A DNA stretch of 64,000 bases from Ailurus styani (taxonomy: Eukaryota > Chordata > Mammalia > Carnivora > Ailuridae): positions 3,267,542 to 3,331,541 of the forward strand of contig LNAC01000032.1 in assembly GCA_002007465.1 (NCBI GenBank), written 5' to 3'. Shown piece after piece: positions 55,133-64,000 of the stretch. The translations under genes and the position numbers were made by a program. The notes beneath the pieces are model-generated. The model was not told where the DNA came from and searched no databases. It saw only the letters and a program-made list of their open reading frames with translations. Numbering within the stretch: the stretch's first letter is position 1; every line of letters begins with the position of its first letter.

Positions 55133-58100
55133 AATAGCATTATTAAGTAACTATAGTAGTCTACTTCATAAAGCATTTTTTAAGGTCTCCATTAATATAT
55201 GCCAAGGGCATAAGGTCAAAGTACAACAAAGAAAATATCTTGATAGGGGCTAAGAAAATGTGGTCCAAATGTGCAGCTTTTTGATAGCACAGCATGATTC
55301 AGAAGTTAAAAACAAGAATTATACAGAGATACACACATTTCATTTTTTCAAAACAATCTCCAGAAATGAAATTCCTTTCACAAATGGCTTCTGATAAAAG
55401 TTAGCTAAAAAATAGTTTGAAAGTATGTTCTCTGTTAATGAACAATTCCTTGTTACTGATTAAGAACAGATTCTGTATTTTAAAAATCAACTAACTGAGC
55501 AGGAGGGTTGATGACCTCTTGTGAAAATGAGACCAAAAATCAACACTATTTTTTGAATAGATGGCCACCCAATTTCTACATAGAGGTAGGCCAGTAGAGT
55601 AGGGAGATCCAAGAGTTTACTTAAGAAACAGTTTCTGAAGTTTTTTTCAGCATATGAATAAGTGAATTATTAAGTCTCCAAATTCTTCACCGTACAATGT
55701 GATCAAGATGATTTAGACTGGAACATTCTCAAAGCATAAGTTGCCAGCCACCCACCATGGCTATAGAGAAAAAAAATATCCTAGCAAATGCATTGATGGA
55801 ACATCTGGTTTTAAGAAACTGATTTCCTTGGTGAATCTACCGGGTGAATTAATTACAAATGTATGCTTAAGTAAATTAATTATCTTGTTACACGGTATTG
55901 ATATGATCGAGTACATTTTGAACGATAATTGACCCAAATAATTTTGGTTTTAAAGTAAGTGATCTTAAGCAATCTTTTCTGATAACAGCTAGCAAGCAGA
56001 ACTAATTTCTCTTTGAGAGTCCTGATAATTTCTGACATAGTCATGTCATTAACATGTAAAAGGAATATTCTAGTTTCAATACCAGACATAGTTGGGGTGA
56101 CCAAACTAATCAATGAAATATATAAAAAGAATTAGAACATGCGAGCTTTTATGTTCTTTAAAATTCTTAGTTTTCTAGGCCATTTTTATTATTTTATTAG
56201 TTTCTAGGCCATTTTACCCAATCCTTATTCTCCCGTAACAGCTATGACTTTCCCAGTAGATCTGCATAGAACACCAGGACCAGTACCAGGAAATCGCTTA
56301 GCCAGTATTAACCATTAGTTAAAAGACTAACCCAGAGTAAAAGACTAAATAAAAGCCAAAAAAAAAAGTATATTATTATAAATAGACTTTGTCATAAAGT
56401 GGCTTAGACTGAGACAAGATTCAACAAAATTTGTAAGATTGGTCCTTAGTAGAATAATCTTGCCCTCAATCTACTATTTCTTATATAAAATACTGAGCCA
56501 GGAAATATCTATTTGTAGTTTGTCAGGGAGAAAATTGGCATGGGAGTTTGAAACAGAATGTATAATTAATGATAGCTCGTTTCAGAAATAATGTGGCTTT
56601 GTAACTCTTTTGTTACAGATTTATATATATTTTTTCAAGCCTAAGAATATTACTGTTCTGTTAATGGAACAAAGAATTCTTGGTTCTCAAAGAGTTAGAG
56701 ATCTGAGTGACTATGCATAAGAACCGGAATGCTTCTCTCTTATAGTCACTGTAGTCATTTAATGATAACCAAATGTCATTGAAGCTTGGGATACATGTGA
56801 AATGTACCAAAATAATTTTGCTAGAAGGAAATAAATTTTAACACCTTTTAGAAACATGACACAAGAAAAACCCTGTAAATAACTGTGACCAATACTGAGG
56901 TAGGTGAACATATCTTCAAAGCAACCACTAAGATGGAAAAGCAGAAAAATAATTTCATGTTTGTACTGCTCAATAGAAAAGTGATAAAAAGATACAGATA
57001 AAAGATACAAAATGCATTATGCCCCTTGGCTCTGAATTCATTCTCTTTTGTTTCTTATATACATTTTATATATATCACTTCCTTAGTGCAATAACTTATG
57101 TAAAACATGCTTTTTCTTTTGAGCAATTATAAGTGTCCCCTTTCCCCCATGAGATCGCTTGAGTAGTTAATATATCCTAAGGATAAGTGATGTGTGCTTA
57201 GTAATAATGAACTTTTTTTTTGCTAATACTAATCTGTCTCAAATGTGCCAAGAGACATTATTAAAGGTATGTGCATGAGTGAGACTCTAAAAAAGAAAAA
57301 AATATATATTGTATTAGTGTTTATCTCAAAGGTAAAAAAAATAAATATATAGAAGACATATTCTATCATTCTGTGTTTATTATATCTGAATGGGCTACAT
57401 ATGTTCTGGCGACCCCAGTAGATTTGCAAAGTTAGCAGATTTACTAAGCAGACCAAGAATTCCTCCCTAAGCCCCTCATTCCCTCCTCCCAGTCTTCAGT
57501 GAACTTTATATGTATAGAAAAAATTTGTGTGACAGTCTTCTGGAGACTTGGGAAGACTGAGAAATCACCCCTTTCTCTGAAGTTGTCTCTTGAGATATAT
57601 TTCTTTTCCTATTGTGTCTCTGAGATATAAAGTTCCTGCACAATCCTACCATTTTATCCTTCCTTCCTTGAGTTGAAAGGAAGCATGTTCCAGGAGAATA
57701 AAAATTTCATTTGGCATGTAGCCCATATATTGGTATTCCAAATGACATTTCTTCTACAACTTATTGACTTCCATGATTAACCAACCATTCATTGCATTTC
57801 AGACCACATAACTCACAGTGCATTATATTTATCTAAGGAATTTCTTTTCTTTACATTTAAATGTATAGTCTAACCACCCATATATCCTACAATGACAGTA
57901 TATTGTATACTTTATTACAGAAATGACCTGGAATGTTTTGGATTCAAATATATTTATTTCATTAGTATATTGACAAATAAAGCTCAGAATTAAAGCAAGA
58001 GATTCTTAGTAGCCTATAGAGTTTTAAAAGGTCAATATTCTATCAACCGTCCCAAATGCATCTCAAAGGAAGGTCACATTATTTTGGACATTCTACATAC

Positions 58101-59230
58101 AATATTTGTATGTAGCCCAGAATTACTTTAGATAGAATTTCTATAGGACAGTCATTTGGAATCAACTAATTTTACAGAATTATTTGTATTCATCATTGAA
58201 AATTCGTTTCAAAGAGTAACTCAGGTATAAAGTCACAAACACTCTCAAGGCATAGAATGATCCATTCTTCTCTGATGGGATAAATAAAATTTAGTGCTCT
58301 GACCAAGATTCATTTAGAAATTCAGAACTGTTTGATTTTAGCTTTGGGGTGTTAGAAACATTTCAGTACCTCAGAGCAATTATAGTAAAGGAGAATCCTG
58401 CCTCAGTCTCTAAAGTCATCAGTAAGAGGCACATATATAAGTCATAGCATCCACACTGGTAATTGTATACCTGCATTATTTGGACAGAGAACCTTAATAT
58501 ACGCACAAAAACTGGGCAAATATTTCATTTGGCACCGATAGAGAATTAAGTTAGAAAGAATGATGTAAATCTCAGAAGAATATAATATATTTCTTAATGG
58601 GCCATATGGAATAATAGTAAGAAGGGAGACTTCTATTTGAATCAGGTTTCAACATAACTACTACATTGGATGTAGAATTGCATTATTGACATCGACTTGT
58701 CTTCCATTCTTTTCTAATTATAAGAGAATCCAATTTGAGACCTGTCTCCTTTCGATGCTGTGAATGCTTACACCTTCTAGCACAGAGATGTAAACACACT
58801 GACTCCACACATCCAAATGTCAAAAAAAAGTGGGTTCTGTAAGTATATATATCTAATCTATTTCAAGTTAGCACATGCCCATTGAATTTCCAAGCAGTCT
58901 TCTGGGGTATAAGTTATATAGACATGAATAAGCCATGGTCCTGACATCCAGTAAAAGAGACAAACATGTATTCAATCAACTATAGTGCAATAAGAGGTCT
59001 GTTAACAGTGGAAATAAATTGTTACAGAAACACAGAGGAAGAAATGATCATTTTCATAGATGGAAGATTCAAGAGTTGATTTTTAAGAATAAAATATATG
59101 AATTTCATCTTGATAGGAATTAGAATTTTCTTTTATCAGATGAACAAAACTAAAAGCATCTCCAATACAAGAAACAGAAAAAGAAAATATATGAAGATAT
59201 AGAAGTTTACCACATTGTGCAAGTCATATT
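55133..59230. other. Unique AT-rich DNA, 4.1 kb
   Basis: The longest stretch with no clear element. A local duplication of TTTCTAGGCCATTTT occurs at about 56171 and 56200. A weak LINE2-type trace may lie at 58890-59060. Frames of 77-86 codons at 55880-57010 on the minus strand have no domain-like pattern. Confidence 0.4.
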
Positions 59231-59234
59231 GAGC

Positions 59235-59317
59235 ATCTTAGTATGGTTAGAGTGTAGGAAATGAATATCTTAACATGGTAGAGTGTAGAGTGTATCTTAG
59301 TATGGTTAGAGTGTAGG
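59235..59317. repeat. Three-copy minisatellite, about 24-30 bp spacing
   Basis: ATCTTAGTATGGTTAGAGTG occurs at 59235 and again at 59294 in identical form (extending to TAGG). A shorter variant, ATCTTAACATGGTAGAGTG, lies between them at about 59267. Confidence 0.85.
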
Positions 59318-59926
59318 GTAGTGGGAAGGAGAGATATTTTTAAATAAATGCATGAATGAATGAGTGAAGAGTAGCATAGATTGAAGAATGCCACTCAGAG
59401 GATCATTTAATTAATCCAGTGCAGACCACATGGATCGCCTATAGATATTGTTTAAGATAATGAAAGCATGAGGTTGTGTTTTAGAAATCCTGGTAGGCAG
59501 TCCAGAGCTGAAGGAGAGAAGGAAGCTATAGGAGTACAGGAAATTCAAGGAAATAACTTGTTTTTGCCCAAATTATCAAATAGAAAATAACTAGTTTTGC
59601 CTAAATGAAGCACATAGCTGTAGTTGGATGTATTCCATTAGATTTATATATTTTTTTTAACTGAAGAGAAGGTTCAGTTAGAGTCACTTATCTTTTTATC
59701 TTTTCAGATTTTATGCCCATGAAGTAAGGAGAATGGTATTTTCCCCCTTATCTGTCTCCTGGTTCATGACATATTATTTATCAGAGGCTTTGAAGTCTTT
59801 GAAGGAGAATTCCATAAAGATCATAGAGTATTATTCTCTCTTTTGAACAGACACTTGCCACATTTGCCTGATTTATACCACCTTTGGATAAGGACCCACA
59901 AGATACCATCTGTTGACCCATTTTAT

Positions 59927-60140
59927 TTATTTTTATTTTTATTTTTTTTAAAGATTTCTTATTTATTTATTTGACACACAGAGAGAGATCACAAGTAGGT
60001 GGAGAGGCAGGCAGAGAGAGAGGAGGAAGCAGGCTCCCCGCCAAGCAGGGAGCCTGACGTGGGGCTCTATCCCAGGACCCCGAGATCATGACCCGAGCCG
60101 AAGGCAGAGGCTTTAACCCACGGAGCCACCCAGGCGCCCC
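59927..60140 (-). mobile_element. CAN-SINE, inverted, young-looking
   Basis: AAAGATTTCTTATTTATTTATTTGACACACAG runs on to AACCCACGGAGCCACCCAGGCGCCCC. Several CpGs remain. The 13-bp target duplication TGACCCATTTTAT is perfect (59914-59926 and 60141-60153). Confidence 0.95.
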
Positions 60141-60153
60141 TGACCCATTTTAT

Positions 60154-61715
60154 ACATAAGTTGTTCTTCTTGAATAAATCAGAGGATGATTTCCCAGGAC
60201 CCAATCCAGCAGAAAATATTGCCCATTGACAAAATTTCCTGGATGTCAGTAAGAACACTAATTCCTGTAATGACAAATCTATTGGGACGTGTCTGGTTCT
60301 TAGTGGTACTTTACTATGAATATACAAGTTATTCTCTTAAAGTAGAAAGGGCCTTTCTAGAAAAAGTGTTTTGGTTTCAGGAACTATTTATATTCCTTCC
60401 TAGAATGCTTATTAACCAGACTTTCTTGAACATCTCTACTGTCCCTAGCTTTCAAATAATATGCTTTCCTAGGCATTCCCTTATTTCCTAAAACTGCTGG
60501 TAATGGAGCTAGGTTTACGGGCCCCTCCTAAATTTCTGGCTCTTAAATGAAACAGATCTCTGGCAGTTTGATCTCTTAAAGTAAGTAAGGCATCTTTGAT
60601 TTGCTTGAAGGAAAAACTGGAGAAAATCAAGAGGGCTTGGATCTGTTTTAATGTGACAATACTTTGGCTAGAGTTTCCTCCCTGTTCATTTTCTGACTCA
60701 ATAATAAAAATCGTTCCTTTAAATACCCAAAATTTGCAGAACTCTTGGGAACGAAATGTCTTAACCAGTAACTTTTGCTCTGCAGAAGCCCCCCAATTTT
60801 TTTTTTAACTCTGTTGCAAGTCATTTAAAAGCTGTAAATAATGGAGATACAAAATTTTAGTTCGTTGTTTAGGTCCGTATCATTCGGATGTTTCCTCAAA
60901 CATTGCAATTTCAGTGCTATAAATCAGTACACCTGGTACAAATTAAGAGTTTGGGCTTTAAGCTATTGGATTTTATGTTGTAATTAAACACATTTCAACA
61001 AATCTTAAATTGTTAGGACTAAATTGGCAAAGATATTTTTTTACACATGCTCGCATGTCTCTATTAGATATATATGTTTATGGTAGCTTTCAAAGTATGT
61101 AATCGACAATCTTGAGATGCATTTTCCCACACACTTTAGACTCGAACTAACCTGAAGTAAGAAGTGTGTAATGTTAGTACTCTGCTTTAGCTACTATTTA
61201 TTCATGTTTTCCTTTATTTAGTAAACATTAATGAGGACCTACTTCTTCTTAGGCACTATATTGCATTTTAAATCTACGAGAAGTTAGGTTTACAGTAGAG
61301 AATTCCCTTGAAAAATTTCATTAAATCATTCTTCTTGTCTACACAGTTAATAGTAAACCAAAACACATCAAAATTCAAGTTACTCTGTGTCCACTGAATT
61401 ATAAACCAATAGAAAGTGGGTAACAATCCATGTAAGTATTTATTTTGGGATAATGACTCAACATTAGGTATTTCATCTGATTTTCTATGGCAAGATGATT
61501 ATAATATGATGAGTTTACTTATAAATAAAAATTATTTCTATCCAGTAATCTAATATTTTGATTGCATTACTGGTTGTTACAACCAAGTGTCTACTGCATT
61601 TGCAACACTTTATTATAAAAAACTATCAAACATAAACAAAAGTAAACTATATAGTAAAATAAGCCCTCTGTACCCACAACCCATGCAGCATTGCCTTAAA
61701 CATTTTTTTTCCCTG
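60154..61715. other. Unique AT-rich DNA
   Basis: Frames of 101 and 70 codons (60186-60491, 60596-60808) show no recognised domain. The former starts just beside the SINE. No exon supported. Confidence 0.4.
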
Positions 61716-61716
61716 A

Positions 61717-61770
61717 AGTGTGTGTGTGTTTTTATGTGTGTGGTTGTGTGGTGATGGTGGTGGTGGGGGA
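61717..61770. repeat. TG / GGT low-complexity tract
   Basis: TGTGTGTGTGTTTTTATGTGTGTGG is followed by GGTGATGGTGGTGGTGGGGG. It is a degenerate G/T-rich microsatellite; the opposite strand reads a His/Thr run, which is spurious. Confidence 0.9.
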
Positions 61771-64000
61771 TTAATGGGTGTGGAGGTCTGTCTTTGTACA
61801 TCCAATATTCCATTTGAAGCTCTTGGGATGTCATCTAAGATTCAGCAGCCTGAGCTTGTTGGTTCAAAGTATCTGAGAAAAACATTTTAAATTTAGGTTG
61901 CAAATGCAACCGCCCAATGGGGATTAATCCCCCTGGTAGATAATGACCTTCAACACTTCTATCACCACCAACACTTGAACAGTCAAAGCAAAGCAGGAAG
62001 AGGAGTATGCTTAGTCCAGGATTAGTATGATTAGAAGAAAGCTGTTCTGCTTGTTCTCTTCATCTGGGTATTTGTAAATGGACAAGGAAGGTAAGAAATA
62101 GCTCCTATCCTGAACAATGAAATTACATTTACCCACCATCCCACCCTCTTCCAGATTTGCATGTTAAGTGTCCTAATGGTTGATATTCTTTGTATATGAA
62201 GGGAATTCCAGGTTTCTACATGGGTCTTTATTCTCAGGACAGAGGGGGAGTTTGAATTGCTCAGTTGCTCTCCTCTCACCCAAGTCACCAAACATGTGAC
62301 TGTAAATGACAACTAGGCACAGCTGAGGGCACAGCCTACTGTAAAAATCAAAAACTGCTGATCTTCTGTCTGAACCTGGTCCACTAATTTTCTGATGTGT
62401 TGCCTGAATGAAGTCCTCAGACCCTTTTAAGCCCACATTAAAAATATGCAGGTGGCACATAAAAACCTTTTAGTTTCAACTTCTCTTGAAAAACTAGGAA
62501 GTTTGGTGTCATTGCACTCACAATGGCCAAATGACATCTTTCCCTCTGGACAGGCACATTCTCATAATAGACCATAGTCCCCACCTAGCCATGGTCATTC
62601 ACCCATGGTCCTGTCTGAAAGAACTAGAGTTTGTTAACCTTGAACAAGTGCTGCCCCCTTCATGTAAACTGACTGAACCAAATGAGCAGGCTCTCAGGGA
62701 CAGAAACCCTACTAGTGACTGTAATTGGATGTAAAAAATGATATTTTGATCAAGGTATCAAGGCACAATAGATGTGAATTTCTATGTGTTAAAATATGAA
62801 GAGGAAATTTTCAAATAGATGCCCCAGAACCACTTAGATAGAGTTAAAACCCTTGAGGAATATTTTTTAAAAAGAATGAGAAGGGATGATAGTTCTCAGA
62901 GTGCTATTGCTTGTTGTTGGCCTTATTTATCCCAAAGAAGGAGGGCTTGTAGTGTTACCTTCCTCAGCTCAAGATGGGGGGTTCCATTGGATCATTCAAA
63001 AGCTTGAAATATGTTCACCATGGTTAAGGGGCATCATATGCTTAATTCATACCAGAGATGGGGAAACAAATTCTGTTTGGATCATAGCCCACTTCTATTG
63101 AGTGTGGGGCAAACCATGTGGTTTCAGTGAACTGGATGTGGGCTACATATGCAAGAGAGGACATGTTTTGAATTCCCTTGAGTGGGGAGGATGAGGGACT
63201 CTAAGGGCAAGAGTCTGTGAGGGATAGTCAAACTGAGGAACAAGGATGAGGGTTTGAGTGAGTGAGGGGGAAGAGGGAAGCAAATAAAAAACTGACCACC
63301 TATTCTATAACAGACTCCTAGGTTCTAGCCAGCTGGAAAGGAGAGAATATTTAATATTACATGAAGTTTAGAATTGTATTCCAGAGGATTTGGCATTTTA
63401 CTTAGGAAATTGAACTGCCTTTACAATTTCGAGTGACTGTAAGACCATTATTGCCTGAACATGATCATTAAAAGCATGTGATTTCTTGAGGTCTCATCAG
63501 GGTCAGTAACCATCACTGACTACATTTTAAACAGACAATGGAACAAAAAAACAAAATTGTGTTTTCATTATGTTGGGAGTTGTACTTGTTCATTGTCGTG
63601 GATACAAAACAACACCCATAGCACAGCAATGTAAGCAACCAGACCCTGTGGGATGATTAGCGTATTGTCTTCATGCTCTTAGACCTGGTTTTCATGTGTA
63701 GCTCTATAAATGTGTTGGTAGTCTGACCATCCAGATCACTGGTGTATTTACCTAGCATACCTTTCTGTTATTTTCCAAGGCCGTTGAAACCATAATTAAC
63801 ATTAATTTTCCTTATTATTTTCTTTATTTTTTTTACTTCCATCTAATCTCCTTCAACATTTTAAATTCTATCAACTTGTGGTTGACAAAATTAACTTCTG
63901 TTTTTACACTCTCAACAATTTTCTGTTGTTGCACAAAGACACCTCCAAAGTATATATAAAGCAGAACATCTTTACTACAGTCAGTCACTTAGAGGTTATG
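61771..64000. other. Unique DNA to the window end
   Basis: Short frames on both strands (62031-62460 minus, 62531-63101 plus) have no domain-like pattern, and I recognise no repeat family. No gene is supported. Confidence 0.4.

Noticed and set aside
54859..55176. Minus-strand frames repeating a GTWVAQWVKASAFGSG-like phrase, which look like a protein with a repeat
   Set aside because: This is the translation of the SINE head, duplicated by the assembly gap. The same phrase appears at other SINEs in the window.
59235..59317. Spaced direct repeats as a possible CRISPR array
   Set aside because: Only three units, unequal spacers and variable repeats in a mammalian context; it is a minisatellite.

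Overview
This window looks like non-coding nuclear DNA from a carnivoran mammal, most probably a caniform and perhaps a mustelid. The diagnostic sign is a set of 20 copies of the tRNA-derived carnivore SINE (CAN-SINE). Their left end reads GGGCGCCTGGGTGGCTCAG and their tail carries AATAAATAAAATCTT plus poly(A). There are also 5'-truncated carnivore LINE-1 3' ends. The order-level call rests on family recognition and is firm. The family-level call is tentative.

I found no exon, rRNA, functional tRNA, CpG island or bacterial-type feature that I could support. Almost all long open frames lie in simple repeats (5.9-6.5 kb, 33.7-33.9 kb), in SINEs or in older repeats. The window is best read as intergenic sequence or as part of a very large intron. 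A short lineage-specific exon cannot be excluded by eye.

Layout:
- 0-5 kb: unique AT-rich DNA with two plus-strand SINEs, one minus-strand SINE and a MIR fossil.
- 5.9-6.5 kb: a polypyrimidine tract of about 540 bp containing a one-base assembly gap.
- 6.7-11.9 kb: MIR and L2 fossils, one young and one older truncated L1, and an LTR fossil.
- 14.5-16.2 kb: ancient repeats, then two SINEs back to back.
- 18.8-21.9 kb: three SINEs, a MIR, a nearly complete MaLR-type LTR, and an ancient antisense L1 split by a SINE that carries a GT microsatellite.
- 22.7-37 kb: CR1/L3-like and L2-type fossils, more SINEs, short L1 tails, a TG/CG tract and a large CTTT microsatellite.
- 38-46.4 kb: the most repeat-dense part. 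It holds a 3.5 kb mosaic of antisense ancient L1 with a recognisable decayed endonuclease-domain reading, then a plus-strand L1 3' half, with five SINEs in or around them.
- 46.4-64 kb: mostly unique AT-rich DNA with three SINEs, L2, MIR and MER5A-like fossils, a short minisatellite, and a second one-base gap inside a SINE.

No genes act together here. The history is one of layered retroposition: ancient L2/MIR/CR1, then MaLR, hAT and old L1, then carnivore L1 and CAN-SINE. Target-site duplications can be read directly for most SINEs and for three L1s. The two most informative observations are technical and structural. Both single-N gaps are flanked by 83-bp near-identical copies, which points to unmerged contig overlaps. 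All eight SINEs to the right of 37 kb lie on the minus strand. I did not find a convincing undescribed functional system.
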